Shown: positions 22,806-34,260 of the stretch, piece after piece
Position numbering within the stretch: the stretch's first letter is position 1
Layout of the letters: the number at the start of each line of letters is the position of its first letter
Assembly: GCA_036346255.1 (NCBI GenBank)
Contig: CM070639.1
Location: 1,808,001 to 1,872,000 of the forward strand
Direction of reading: 5' to 3'
DNA: 64,000 nt
Source of the DNA: Ampelocalamus luodianensis
Taxonomy: Eukaryota; Streptophyta; Magnoliopsida; Poales; Poaceae
Position numbers and translations under genes: made by a program
The notes under the pieces: model-generated
Database searches by the model: none
What the model saw: only the letters and a program-made list of their open reading frames with translations
Told to the model about the DNA's origin: nothing

Positions 22806-23064
22806 ACCTGATTGACTTCTCCCTTACTACTGTAAGGGGTATACTTAATAGCTGTGTGACGTCATATTTATTCATAATATTCAATTATAGATAAATAGTA
22901 AAATGAGGATTATTAGATCCTCGTCGGGTCTATACCAACACATTTAGTATGTGTTGCCATTAAGGCCGTTGCCAAGGTCTATGACAACACAGATACAAGT
23001 GTTGGTAACATGTAAATAAAAGCGTTGTAAGGTTGCAATGCATATTTTAATATAGTGGCAACAT

Positions 23065-23107
23065 ATATATACATACACACACACACATATGTGTGTGTGT
23101 GTGTGTG
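23065..23107. repeat. (CA)n/(TG)n palindromic microsatellite
   Basis: A run of ACATACACACACACAC is followed by ATATGTGTGTGTGTGTG, so the two halves are complementary and can fold back. Confidence 0.9.
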
Positions 23108-25275
23108 ACATTGGACACTGCAAATTACTTCCAAGATTGTTTACAACGCAACTAATCATTGCAAAAGGTGTTATTGTCATGTCCAGGTTGGGCTTATCAA
23201 TTAGGGCCCATAGGATTAAACAAAACACACATATCAAAATGTATAACAAAAAAAATTTATTGACATCAACAAAAAATTATTTCATTACAAAGAATTTCTA
23301 ACTGGCTTCACAAGTCTAGACTCGAGGTATGCACAGTTGGTACCATCATGATGTAATAACATAATACGCCCTAAAACATAAATGTAAGTACATGTCTATA
23401 CTTTTAGTGGAAAGTCTTTGTTCTCTATGCCTCCGTAGTTCTATAAAAAAAATTCTCCATTCCCCAGTATTCTCCATTGTACACACAAGTTTGCTGAACA
23501 GTCCAAACCATCAACATATTTTCTCAATCTGAAAAGAGAAATAAAGTTCTTTTAGTGCATTATTAAAGTAAAATATAACATTTCAACTCTTCCAAACAAC
23601 TCGCAGATAGATATATGGAGCAGCAATTGCCAATCATTAAACTGTATGGCATGCTTATTGAAGACAGATAGTAAATGCAAATAAATCATGGGCAGTTCTT
23701 CAGGTAAATTAAAATCACACTGAAACACAAGGGTCGTGCAAAAGGCAAGTACAAGCTAGAAAACAGTTGGTTCCACTGTAGTAGCCAAGTACCTCAGCTT
23801 CGTGTAGGCATCTGAAACCCCATAGTATAATGCAAACTAGAGCGAATGGCGCCCTACGCTGCGCTTCCTTTGATTCTGTCTGAATGTCAAGTGTAAGTAT
23901 GTTAGAGGCAGCGAAGCTTTAATGCTAGAACGATGCTAAAACGAACTGCGAACTCCAAGTCTTTGTTTTAATTTACATAGAGATGAACGTGCAGGATTAT
24001 TATGACCTATCATCTGAGTTTGGCTAATACAGGTAGTTTACAGGCTAGTGGTAAATAAGAGGGGAGTACACGGCAAAAGCTCAGTTTCAGACATGTTTTC
24101 TTTCTTGACAACATGGAAATGTAAATTTCCAGTTAGTCCGTAGACACAGGTTGTGGTAGGCTAGCTTTTTTTTTTCTTTCTTCACGTCTACTGCATAGTG
24201 AAGTGTAGGTAGAGCTGATTGAGGCAAAATGGATAGCATGCTATCTTCAGTCTGCCAGTGGCGTACAGCTGCTATCTGTTTGAAAACATCAGGTAATAAT
24301 TATCAAACATGATATATCTGAATTGATATGACAATGGAAGGTTATCTATACATTGTGAACTCATTACCTATTGCCTTATTTTCCTGGCGCTGTATCCATG
24401 TCAATTTGTCTGGCAACCGAGCATTTTTTGGGCTCTTTGAGTTCGCTGGTAATAAACAAATAGCATGATTGGCATTGAAGAACCATAAGCAGCAAGAACC
24501 TATGTAATGTAAAAGAAGTCTGAGGCAAGCACCTTGCACTGTCATGAGCAGTTCGAGGCAATATAATTACCACGTACAAATGAAAAGCTAAATAAAACTA
24601 AAATTATTTTGATTAAGCTTTACCTACCCTACTTAGCTACTCTATAATTTTTATAGATTTGTAATAGGCGTCTTTTTATTTCTGCAGATTTATCCTAAAT
24701 CATTCGAATACTGGAACATTCATAATATGTGAACAATGAATTAGACTATACACAGCTCAAATGATGCATTACATAATTTGACTAAAATTATCTGATCTAT
24801 TGAATTCTATATCACTATTTTTGTTTGCTAACCGACAAGGTTTTGAAATAATATACAAAGTTGCAAAAACCTATACCTGCAAGATGGTCAACCGGATCTG
24901 ATGATCCGTCTCTCTCTCCTCCGCTACGAACTCTTAGGGCTTCGCTACATCTCTTCTATCTTTTTTTGGAATTAAAATAACATTTGGACTGATTTTTGGG
25001 GTTTGTATAGATGGATCCCGTAGGAACACTGTTGACTTGGAAGTTCGCCAGTTGAACTGACGATATGGAGTAAAGAGGGTCTATATCGCTAATTAGGAGG
25101 GCGACAAGAGCTTATCGTCATTTTAAGTGGCGACAAGAATCTAGTTTTGTAATTTTTTTGGATAATAATTTAATTTTATATATTTTTTAAAAAATAATAT
25201 TATTTTAAAAAATTCTTCCGGGAGCAGGGTGGCCGTTCACGTATACACCGTTATCCTCCGGTTTTGCGTCCCAAT

Positions 25276-25333
25276 ACACCGATTGGGTCCCAAATGTTAT
25301 CGCTATCCTCCGGCTTTGGGACCCAATCGGTGT
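25276..25333. repeat. 16 bp perfect inverted repeat
   Basis: ACACCGATTGGGTCCC at 25276-25291 is the exact reverse complement of 25318-25333, with a 26 bp loop. The word TATCCTCCGG also occurs twice in direct orientation around it. Confidence 0.9.
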
Positions 25334-25535
25334 CGGCATGACTTGTTTGGGTGTCCACGGTATACACCGTTGAAAAACTTATCGAGTCTACTTGTTAATG
25401 CTTCAGACGATATATCATTCGGAGTTTAGTATGAAAAAGTTATTTCTGTTTTAGTTTGCACTGCTCAGCCTGCAAGGAAGTAGGATCTCATACACTACTT
25501 GTCTTGAATAGTTGAATGTTGTTGAGAGTTGAGAC

Positions 25536-25725
25536 TGATTGCATGAGTTGAAGCTAAATGGCTCACGTCATCAGAATGCAAATCTAAAAGTCATCAGAAT
25601 GAACAACAATTCTGAATGGTACAATTTCAGTTTCAAAAGGCCGTTTGGCTCATGCATTCCAGTTCTACAACTTGCTAATAGTCTTCATAGCTTGTCAGAA
25701 GCCGGAACGGCTGCAATAGTTTGAC
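25536..25725 (+). repeat. Dispersed repeat, copy B
   Basis: Diverged second copy of the repeat at 520-715, in the same orientation. It has GC-rich short inverted ends around 25640 and 25710. Confidence 0.5.
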
Positions 25726-26259
25726 CGAACAAAACTCTAGTTCACTGAATGAAAACTGGAAAGTTACAAATATCAAGCAATTACTTGTCTCAAAATTATA
25801 TAGATATATATCTGTGGCTACCAACAGCCAAATGTAGAGGCTATACTAGAAAACTCTATACACATGATAATCTAAAAAGAGTCACATGAGACATAATCTG
25901 AATGATTACTGATAGACTGGACTGAAATCACTCTATTCTCAGAGGGCGCAAGCACCGGAGGACAATTTCAGTGACATCTGCAAGGCTGCAACTGACAATT
26001 AGATCTGCACTTGATCTGCAAAGAATCGGAAATTGAATAGTAGCTCATCCATAAAACCCGTCATCAATCATGGATAATCTGCAAGAGTAATGAGTAATTA
26101 GTCCTTATTTAGAACACCACCTTCCACAAAGACAAATGCTAAGGTCAAGTATTCGTGATGTAATGGAATTTGGCCTGAGGAAGTGGAAATAACCAACAGG
26201 GACTACGAGCAAGCCTGACCTTGATATTTGGCTTTGCAAGGCAGTAGATGCAGTACAAG
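25726..26259. other. 3' flank and probable 3' UTR of FAH
   Basis: AT-rich, no open frame. The part adjacent to the FAH stop (26259 leftward) probably holds its 3' UTR; no unambiguous polyadenylation signal was fixed. Confidence 0.45.
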
Positions 26260-28099
26260 TCAAGCGCTCTTGTCAATGGTTTTTGTTGAAGGCAATGTAC
26301 CAAACACATGATCCCACAGGGTCGAAGTTATTCCAAAGCCCTTGTTTTGAATTCTGAAGTGGTGGTTCAGATGGTATTTCTGATGCACAGCAGAAAGAAA
26401 ATGTAAGTATAAAATAAGATGCCGTGGTTTGATGAACTTCAGAATGAAATAATCACCTTGAGTTGTTTTCCTGGATCAGATGATGGCTGACCATGATGCA
26501 GGTAGTAGTGTGTGCAATCATAGATCACATAACCCAGCAGGCCACCTCCAAACACGCCAGGAGTGGTCGACGGGGTAGAGAAGAGCTTTATTAGATTCCA
26601 GAACTGGATGGACAGAGCAGAAGAACTACATTAAAAAACAATATGACATGATAGAATAAAAATCAAGGCCATCAATGTCCATATGAAAGTTAAATACTTT
26701 ATTTCACAACCCTACGAAGGGAATCCAAATTGGTTTGAAAGGTCTAACAAACTTTCATGTACAAACAAGCCCTCAGACAAGCTTGAAAAAGCATTAGAAG
26801 GCAGGCAGTATAGAGCAAATGTGGAAAGGATTACAATGCTTGAGTTGATGGGCATGTTATGTTGATGGATGTCACATTGTCACTACAACAGTGTTACCCT
26901 GATATGTAATCCATGAGAAAGCTTATTTACCAGAAAGCACAAGATAGCTGCAGGCAGCCGGTGGAAAGACAAGTCGAAGTCCATCCATGGGATGCTTGTG
27001 ATGGCATCCATGAAGAAGATAATGAGCTGTGTTTGCCCTGTCACATATCAAATAGCAGTGATCAGAAGATGCTCAACTCATCTGTCCGACTTGAACAGTA
27101 ATAGCAGCACAACATACCAGTAACTTTTAGTTTTTATGTGGAACAGGAACCGGTGCAACATATATTCAATCAATGTCCAGAGAAATATTCCAAACACAAC
27201 CATCAAAGCTACTTCTGAAAATGTGTGGCCCATTTGGATCGATGTAGTCAGACACCAACAGACAACAGGCAACCAAATAAGAGGAACTGCCCACCATTTC
27301 GTACGTGTTAAGAACTGAACAATGAACCATTCATCAGAACACAATGTCCGAAATTTCAAATAGAAGAAGTGCAATGAACAGAATCTTCACCTCCAATACA
27401 TCATTGGCAAAAAAGCGTGGACCCTCCTTGCTAACAATTGGCTGGTGAACCCAGTCCTGATACTGTTCCTCCAGATGACCAACCTAGAAAATTTAACCAA
27501 AATAGTTGGAAACAATAATCAAAGAGCAGACCTGGATTTTCAAATGCAACCAGGCACCAGAGTAGAAACAGAAGAAATTAGGCGAGAGTCAAGAGGAAAG
27601 ACTACTGATAAGGACTGCATACATAGTAGTGAAAATGTGAAATCCAGGAGACTAAAAACATCACAATTTGAGTTCATTATAAATAATGGCAAAATTTTAC
27701 AAATATGTATGTTATACATCTCAGTGACATGCACAGAATAGGCATAAGAAGTTAAGAACTAAAAACACTTCTAGCTACCGAACTTTTGATCATATACTCA
27801 TATGTACTCTACCCAGCTGAATTATGGTGACCTATCTCTTTGGAAAAATCCGCCTATATAACAAAGCTTTAATAGAAAACATACTGCTGAATGTTGATAT
27901 GCCAAAAAAGCATAAGATCTTTGAAAGAAAAGAATGAATAACATTTTGCTCTATCATGATGCCATAATGCAACATAGAACAATATAACAGGGTGACAACC
28001 AGACTTTCAAAATCGAAGAAAATTTACAAAAAGGATGAGTCACATTACCTGAAATACAAGAGGTTTATCCAAATCTACTGTAAAAGCCTCTGCAACCAT
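26260..28099 (-). CDS. FAH: Fatty acid 2-hydroxylase (FAH), with a frameshift in exon 4
   Basis: Di-iron membrane enzyme of the ER that adds the 2-hydroxyl to very-long acyl chains of ceramides, receiving electrons from cytochrome b5 (family knowledge). Six coding exons, all GT-AG: 28049-28099, 27391-27483, 27118-27314, 26931-27037, 26457-26603, 26260-26379. The start MVAEAFTVDLDKPLVFQ matches the family N-terminus. Membrane segments flank WWAVPLIWLPVVCWC and VALMVVFGIFLW. Histidine boxes are EYMLHRFLFH, HGCHHKHPMD, HYYLHHG and HLNHHFR. There is no cytochrome b5 domain, as usual in plants. Exons total 715 nt, one more than the 714 for 237 codons plus stop, the length of Arabidopsis FAH1. The surplus base lies near 26949 after FPPAA in exon 4; the frame is right on both sides only if it is ignored. 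Pseudogene or sequence error. Confidence 0.93.
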
Positions 28100-29750
28100 T
28101 TTCTTGAACAATGATTACTGCACATAACCAAAAGTAAGGGTAAGGGTATTGTGATTAAAAATCAAGAAATTTGGAACAAATACATTGAAGAAAACACATT
28201 CAAAGCCAGGACAAAGAAATATCAAACTATGTTCGAAGCCAGTGTGCGACAGCTATGTTTGTAGTTTGTACTACTTTTGTGTTTGTACTTTGTCCAAGTT
28301 GGGCAAGTTAATTGACACAAGTGATACCACCCCACCATGTTTCCACATTTCCATCATGATTTGTACCCACCAAACTCTATATGCACCCAATCTTTAACTA
28401 CTTTCAGTATAGTTCTCAGCCCACTGGCCATTTAAACAAGGAAACATCAAGTGGCCATGACACCCTGGCGTTACTATTCTATGAAGATTTTGGGCCCCAA
28501 AACCATGCCCAGTGGTGCCTGTTTTGGCCTTGATCTCAAGGTATACCAGAGCACCACAGATTGGAAATATCAGTTGGTCCAACACACGGGATCTGGTCCA
28601 TCCATATAAAAAATCTAGAGCAAATCCAAACAATCCAATTCACAGACAAGAGCACATGGCACAAGCTTTTGTACATTACATATTTTCATGCAATTTGACT
28701 CCATATTCTGACAAGTTGTGCAAGAATACAAAAGAACCACAGCTCAGAACCGCCTGTAGGGCATCCCACTGGAATCCAAGAAAAAGTCGTTTGCCGGCCG
28801 GGGCTTAATCAGCACTTCCATAAGAAGCTTTTGATGGGTGACAACTTTAGTCTAAAATGGGGCGTGAGCAATCCCTGTATCACTTGTTCAAACAGTTGGC
28901 GAGCCAAAAAAAAAAAATCATCAAGCATCTTAAGATATGGCACAGATTATAGGCGCATCAATGCCATGTAGAAAAGTTGCACATGCTCACGTTGACCTAA
29001 ATGACGGTGAGCATTGTAGCAATGCTTTTTCCGATCCTTATCCCACCGATTGTAAATTACTCAAGCATCTAAATGGAATGGTAAGCTGAGGAGTAAACTA
29101 AAGAATCTGAAGTCACTCCCCATCAAACATGTTTTAGAGCTCTCCATGCTAAAAAAATGAAGATTTGTGACTTGAGAGTTGAGATTATTGTTTATAACTA
29201 AAACATCACACATTACCACACATCCCAGACTCTCTCTTGAAGCATTCTCAGCCAAAATTGCTGATGCCTCAGCGCTAAAGACGCAGCCTTGACTCGGGAA
29301 AGCGGCATCGCATTCGCGATTCTACAAGTACAGTATCACAATGTTGCCCACCACTAACCTCCCCGCACAAGAAAGTCGCGCTAGATTTACCCAGAGAAGA
29401 GCAGACCAAACCACCACAAAACTTGGAGAGAGCCGCCGCCGCCGCCTTTCCAGCCACAACCGGTCAATGCGGAGTCGAGGGCAACTACAATTTTGCACGG
29501 ATCTAAGACTAGCGCGGCCTAAGTGAGCTCCAAATCAAGAGACCGAGAAGGCCGGTAAGTAGGACACCTCACCTGCGCAATGCAATGCCGCCGCCAGGAG
29601 GTGGATGAGGAGCGCTGATGCGTGCGGCTCGGAAGGCCCGCGCGCGAGAGAGAGGCCTGCGCTTCCTCGTCTTCCTCTTGCTCCAGCCGCTCGGAGATGG
29701 CCAAGGAATGGGGGAAAAGATGGGGAAGGCAAGGCATCCGCCGGCTTAGT
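28100..29750 (-). other. FAH: FAH 5' UTR with long leader intron
   Basis: Eighteen bases upstream of the FAH ATG is an acceptor (...TTATGTGCAG ending at 28118). A GC-rich first exon, about 29573-29745, ends GCGCAG followed by GTGAGG (donor 29572). That makes a 1.45 kb intron in the 5' UTR, which holds no recognised gene. The boundaries are inferred from splice consensus only. Confidence 0.6.
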
Positions 29751-30480
29751 TATAGAGGACTACTTCTACTTAGTAGTGCTTTTTTGTAGATCGCTCCCTG
29801 AGTTTTAGTGTTATTACCTCCCTACTCCAACTTAAACCTGGCCAACTGATGATGCATGAGATTAGATGCACGACAGCATGGGTTAGTAACGAGAGTGTTG
29901 TCTGATGAATGATGATGACCTGGTGCTGTCATTGTTAGATTGTTAATTGTTATGATAGGGCCGGGCCAATCATTCCTTTGAATCGGACAACACAGTGAGT
30001 GATGAACAGCATCTTCTTTTGCTCGCTGCCAGCAGAGGGTAGCATCTTTTTTCTTCCTCGATTGCCTTGCCTGGCATTATTGTAGTAAATGTGCAGGAAA
30101 AAAGAATCGAATCTCGTGACGTGCAAGGAGATTGCCTACCTGTGCAGCTGATTGTATCTCCAGTGAATGCTAGTGCTGATCAGATTTGTATGATGAAATC
30201 GTCTCAGTCGATTCTTCAAATCTTCTGCAGCCTGCGAAGCTTAGGTCTGTCAAGCATGAAAGGAGCATATCGCCAAATCTTAATTTTAAAGCATGAACAC
30301 AGCAGCAGTTTAGAGAGAGAGAAGCAGTGTTTTTAGAGAGAGAGAGAGAGAGAGAAGCAGTTGGGTTCGTGTACTAGAAAATTGGGGTGGCTCAATTTGT
30401 CCAAGACCGAGAGGAAGAAGAAAGCCCAATAGGCCCATGTACTCCTCTCCGTCCTCTCTACCCGCTCCTCTCCTCTCCTC
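29751..30480. promoter_or_regulatory. Shared divergent promoter region FAH/SBDS
   Basis: FAH transcription leaves leftward from about 29750 and SBDS rightward from about 30480, so about 0.7 kb separates the two 5' ends. A GA microsatellite (30327-30357) and AGAGAG words lie on the SBDS side. The SBDS leader contains CTAGGGTTT (30560-30575), a telobox-like motif common in translation-related plant genes. Confidence 0.55.
30327..30357 (+). repeat. (GA)n microsatellite
   Basis: AGAGAGAGAGAGAGAGAGAG run with an AGAGAGAGAG outlier just upstream (30314). GA tracts are frequent in grass core promoters. Confidence 0.9.
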
Positions 30481-31861
30481 CTCGTGTTCGGTTCGGTCGC
30501 GGTGCGGCGCGGCGGCGAAGGCAAGATAATCCAAGGCGGCGCCGAGTCTGGGTTTACTAGGGCTAGGGTTTCGCTTCTTCTAGGCAATCGAAATTAATCG
30601 AGCGGGAAGACAATTGGTCGCCGGAGATGTCCCGGACGCTGGTGCAGCCGGTGGGGCAGAAGCGGCTGACCAACGGCGGAAGCACGGCCAGCGCTTCGAG
30701 ATCGCCTTCTTCCCCAACAAGGTGCTCTCCTGGCGCTCCCGCGTCGAGAAGGACCTCGACGAGGTGCTCCAGTCCCACACCGTCTACTCCAACGTCTCCA
30801 AGGGCGTCCTCGCCAACTCCAAGGACCTCACCAATGCATTCGGCACCGACGACCAGACAAACATCTGCATCGAGGTACCCCTTCTCCTCTTCCTCGTGGT
30901 GGATTCCTGCTCGTGTGACATGTATCATATTGCTGCTGCTAGGCGCTAAAGAAGAATTCTTGATTGCGTTATTGTTCTGTGACTCTGTCAGATATTGGAG
31001 AAAGGGGAGCTCCAGGTTTCTGGCAAGGAGAGGGACGCTCAGTTATCTAACCAGTTCAGGGATATCGCCACCATCGTGATGGAGAAGAGTAGTAGACTAT
31101 CAATCCTGAAACCCGGCGCCCCTACACCATCACCATGATTGAGCGCCTCATGCGTGAGATACACTTTGCGGTCGATCCAAACTTTAGCTCCAAGGAACAG
31201 GTAGCTAGCTGTCTACTTTCTTGATAATTGATATATTGACTGCTATTTGAGTACAGCAGTGGTAGTTGTCTGATTGTAGAATGTGTCATCTGCATTGCCA
31301 TTCATCACCTGTAGCGCGTTCTTTAGAGCTTGTGTTGCTTTAGGCCTAATAACCGCCCACATTCTAGAACAAGTGGGTGGCCTCCTGGTTCCTGTATAAT
31401 CGGAGTATGGGTTATCGATTTTTAGAATACTGTGTATCTCACCAAGTCACCGTCATGCATCATCTGTAGAAAATAATTAAAGATAGCATAGGCAATTTCT
31501 GTATAAACACAGAACTGAAGATAGCACAGGTAACAGAGCATGCACGAAAAGTTAGTGAGGACATAATTGCGCATTGACATAGCTGCATATGCAAATTAGA
31601 CACACACTGTAAACCATTGGTGCAATGTAGGACTAGTACTTGCCAGCTTAAGAGAGGATTCTGAAAGTGACGATATTTTCCTATAAGTAACAAATGCACC
31701 ATTTCCTCTGCATTGGTCCCAGTTGGAAGAAATTGAGTAAGAAACTTCCTCGCAGCCTCTGTTAAGCGCGGAGCCCAGACCTAATGACATGGCAAAATCA
31801 TGTGAGTCGAAGCAACAGAGTATAGCAATAAAGAAGGAATTTATATCACTAGAAACATGGA

Positions 31862-31882
31862 TAGCTCCAAGGAACAAGTAGC
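31862..31882 (+). repeat. Echo of an SBDS exon 2/intron junction
   Basis: AGCTCCAAGGAACA(A)GTAGCT repeats, with one change, the exon-2 end and donor at 31186-31206. It sits 670 bp downstream inside the same intron. Confidence 0.8.
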
Positions 31883-32130
31883 TGCACCCATGGAAACAAA
31901 AACCGGCGGTAACCGGATTTACCGGTGGGTACCGGGAAATAAAATCCCGGCCGGTTTTCTCAGGTTTTTAAAATTCAAATTCTGATTTTTGAATTTTGAA
32001 TGGTTTTTAATCAAATTCGAGCGAATTTCAGCCGAAAAATTTCCGGTATTTCCGGTAACCGGACGGTTACCGTTCCCAGCCTCTGGCCGGGATTTGGTCC
32101 GGTACCGGGTTTTAATCAGTTTTAGCTTAT
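31870..32130. repeat. GGTAACCGG-rich repeat in SBDS intron 2
   Basis: Complementary GC-rich ends (ACCGGCGGTAACCGG... and ...CCGGTAACCGGACGGTTACC) enclose an AT-rich core. This looks like a small non-autonomous DNA transposon, possibly Mutator-type; no target duplication was found. Confidence 0.5.
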
Positions 32131-32357
32131 ACTTTAGAGACTGTTGCTGGTTTTTATGTATCTGTCATCATCTGTAGAAATAGAACATGATTAAAAATGG
32201 TAGTGCCACCTTTACATGTCAATTAATTGTGTATAAGTTGCATCAAGTCTGTCTCTGTATTTTTTTTCAATGGATGATCATTGTTTTGGCTACTGTACTG
32301 GAGTAAAATAATAATAAGCAATTGCTTGTTCATTTCCTTTTTTGTAGAGTTGCAACT

Positions 32358-32803
32358 TGTTATGAACCTTAGTTCATAATGGGGTAAACATCCATCGGAA
32401 GGAGGTCGGACGGCAACGACTTGAGGTAAAACGGCGCTGTGAAGGAGGGCACCGATTGGGGGGAGGAATAGATCTAGAATAGCCGGTCAAGGAAACGACC
32501 ACAGCTGGACTTTAGGGACTAGAACTTGTCTATTCATGTTTGCTTGTTTGCTTCATAATGGATACAATGGACCTCTTTATATAGAGGGCTCTTCTAACAA
32601 TTATAGATAAAATCAATCTAAATGATGACTTTCCTAACTAATAGATAATATTTCTAATTAACTAATCCTTATACAAGGAAACTAATCAACTATCTAGGGA
32701 AATAGATATTCTTATTGAGGAAGGCAATCCCCTCCCAATCCCGGTGCAACAGTACCGACTACTGTTCAATTGTTCATGTGAATAGTAATTACTGCACATA
32801 ACA
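32358..32803 (-). repeat. LTR remnant in SBDS intron 2
   Basis: The 446 bp segment has ends TGTTATG...CATAACA. On its right are about 40 bp that read, on the minus strand, like the end of a Gypsy pol (VEDELLVEER), so this is a 3' LTR plus a scrap of interior, oriented leftward. The rest of the element is missing. Confidence 0.55.
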
Positions 32804-33438
32804 ACTTCTCCGCTCCTCGACAAGCAGCTCGTCCTCGACATTTGTTATTAACTTACTATTACCTACATTTGGGACATTATGATAGGTAGTATGTAGCTAC
32901 TGGGTGTGTGAACTTCTCGTTTGCTCTTTTCATTTGCATTTTTTTTCAGTTTTGCAGGCACTGAGAATTATTAAGAAGCTCACAGAGCACTTCTCCATAA
33001 AGCGTGCACCACTGAGGGTGCGGTTCACTGCACCAAAGTCCAAACTTGCAGGCCTTATGGAGAAGCTTGGCAAGTGGAATGTTAGTGTTATTTCAAAGGA
33101 TGAATCTGGCAACCAGCCTTGTATTGTAAGTTTTTTAAATCAGGCTGCTTGCTGCCGTTTAGTGTTCTCCGTTTTGACACTATTGCAATTATCTCCTGAA
33201 GCTACAATATCCCTCTCATGCTTAACCTTATTCTTGGTGTCATACATGTAAATCTGAATAATGTTTTACAGGTATGCGAGATTGAGCCATCTATTCTGCA
33301 CTCATGTGAGGAGCGATTGACGGATGTGCATGGGAGAGTGGAAGTACTGTCGGTGTTGGCACATGCAGAAAGTGGCTCTTCGGTGCACCAATATGAGTAT
33401 ATGACAATGACGAAGAGTCACAACCAGTGCCTGCAAAG

Positions 33439-33520
33439 TGTTAGACATATATGTATAGTATGTTATTCCCCATTGTTATGAGGGGTTACTTGCATATTCA
33501 CCATCTGTACTTGTGTATAT
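33439..33520 (+). repeat. Copia 1 5' LTR, left part
   Basis: First 82 bases of the 129 bp LTR; the remaining 47 bases are at 38564-38610 beyond Copia element 2. The joined copy differs from the 3' LTR at two sites (TTCCCC/TTTCCC and TTGCTA/TTGTTA). Confidence 0.95.
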
Positions 33521-33629
33521 TATTAGGATAATTACTAATGTATCCCTGAATGTATCCCTGTACATGGCTATATATATGAAAGACACCCCCCTCTTGGGGG
33601 TGTGGTGATTCCCCCTAACTCATTCTACA
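33521..33629 (+). repeat. Copia 2 5' LTR
   Basis: Begins TATTAGGATAATTAC and ends CATTCTACA. Contains CCCCCTCTTGGGGGTG, a small palindrome. Paired with 38449-38558. Confidence 0.95.
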
Positions 33630-33641
33630 TGGTATCAGAGC
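33630..33641 (+). other. Copia 2 primer binding site
   Basis: TGGTATCAGAGC, the standard tRNA-iMet-complementary PBS, abutting the LTR. Confidence 0.9.
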
Positions 33642-33659
33642 GATTTTTATCCTCGGACT

Positions 33660-34260
33660 AGCCCACCAAACTCCCCTCTCACCAAGCTCCCCCCCGGCGC
33701 CTGTTAACCCTCCCCGGCCGGCCTCTTGCTCCCGGCCGGCCACCTCCCGGCTGCCTCTCCCCTCTCCCTCCCGGCCGACCTCTCCTCTCCAACTCCCGGC
33801 CGGCCACCACCAAAGCCTCTCCCTCCCGGCCGGCCACCCCCTCCCGCGCCACCATCACCCGGCCACCATCACCCGGCTGCCCTCCCTATCCCCTCAACAA
33901 CCCGGCCAACAAACTCAACCAACCTCAACAACCTTATCTGGCCGAAACCCCCCCTCAACAACCCTATCCCGGCCGAACTCCTCCCCTATCCGTCCGAACC
34001 CCATCCCTATCCGGCCAAACCCCACCGGCCACCCTCACCTCCCGGCCAAACCTCCAACTACCCTGCCTCCTTGTCACCGGCCGGTCACCACCCGGCCGCA
34101 TCCCCACCCTCCTTCCACCGCACCTCCCGCCGGCCGCTCTCACCACCCGGCCACATCTCCACCCGGCCGGCTGCCATACACCTTCTCTCGCGCCACCACC
34201 CGGCGCCACCACCCGGCCTCCTCCACGGCCGGCCGCTCTTCCTCCACCGCCGCACTCTAA
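33660..34260. repeat. CCGGCCGGCC-rich low-complexity tract in Copia 2
   Basis: CCCGGCCGGCC and CCCGGCCACC words recur dozens of times and give Pro-rich or Gly/Arg-rich readings in all frames. This is compositional; no protein family is recognised. Confidence 0.8.

Larger units (their letters stand above)
5380..22926 (-). mobile_element. Tat-lineage Ty3/Gypsy LTR retrotransposon
   Basis: Complete element architecture on the minus strand. The right LTR (22133-22926) is the 5' LTR and the left LTR (5380-6173) is the 3' LTR; each is 794 bp. LTR ends read TGACGAGG...CACCGACA in element orientation, with the first base changed in the right copy. A PBS adjoins the 5' LTR and a G-rich PPT adjoins the 3' LTR. 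Flanking pentamers GTTCT (5375-5379) and GGTCT (22927-22931) are a probable 5 bp target duplication with one mismatch. Domain order is gag, protease, RT, RNase H, second RNase H, integrase, followed by a gene in antisense orientation before the 3' LTR. A second RNase H and an antisense ORF are established hallmarks of the Tat lineage (Grande, Retand). A truncated Copia (9040-13563) is nested inside. All ORFs carry frameshifts or stops. Confidence 0.92.
22133..22926 (-). repeat. Gypsy 5' LTR
   Basis: Counterpart of 5380-6173 with identical length. It carries the same six-unit hairpin array and a TATAAATA on the minus strand. The outermost base in element orientation is C instead of T, breaking the TG terminus. 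Confidence 0.93.
22927..25535. other. AT-rich intergenic region, no gene recognised
   Basis: There is no convincing coding frame. 22935-23040 has CAACAC/GTGTTG words like those left of the Gypsy. On the minus strand, stretches ending in CTTGCAG|GTATAG (about 24890), GCAATAG|GTAATG (about 24365) and AAGCTGAG|GTACTT (about 23793) look like exon ends with GT donors. A spliced non-coding transcript or captured gene fragment is possible but unproven. Confidence 0.35.

Noticed and set aside
32358..32803. Complete LTR element in SBDS intron 2
   Set aside because: Only one LTR and a ~40 bp pol scrap are present, so a remnant is the supportable call.
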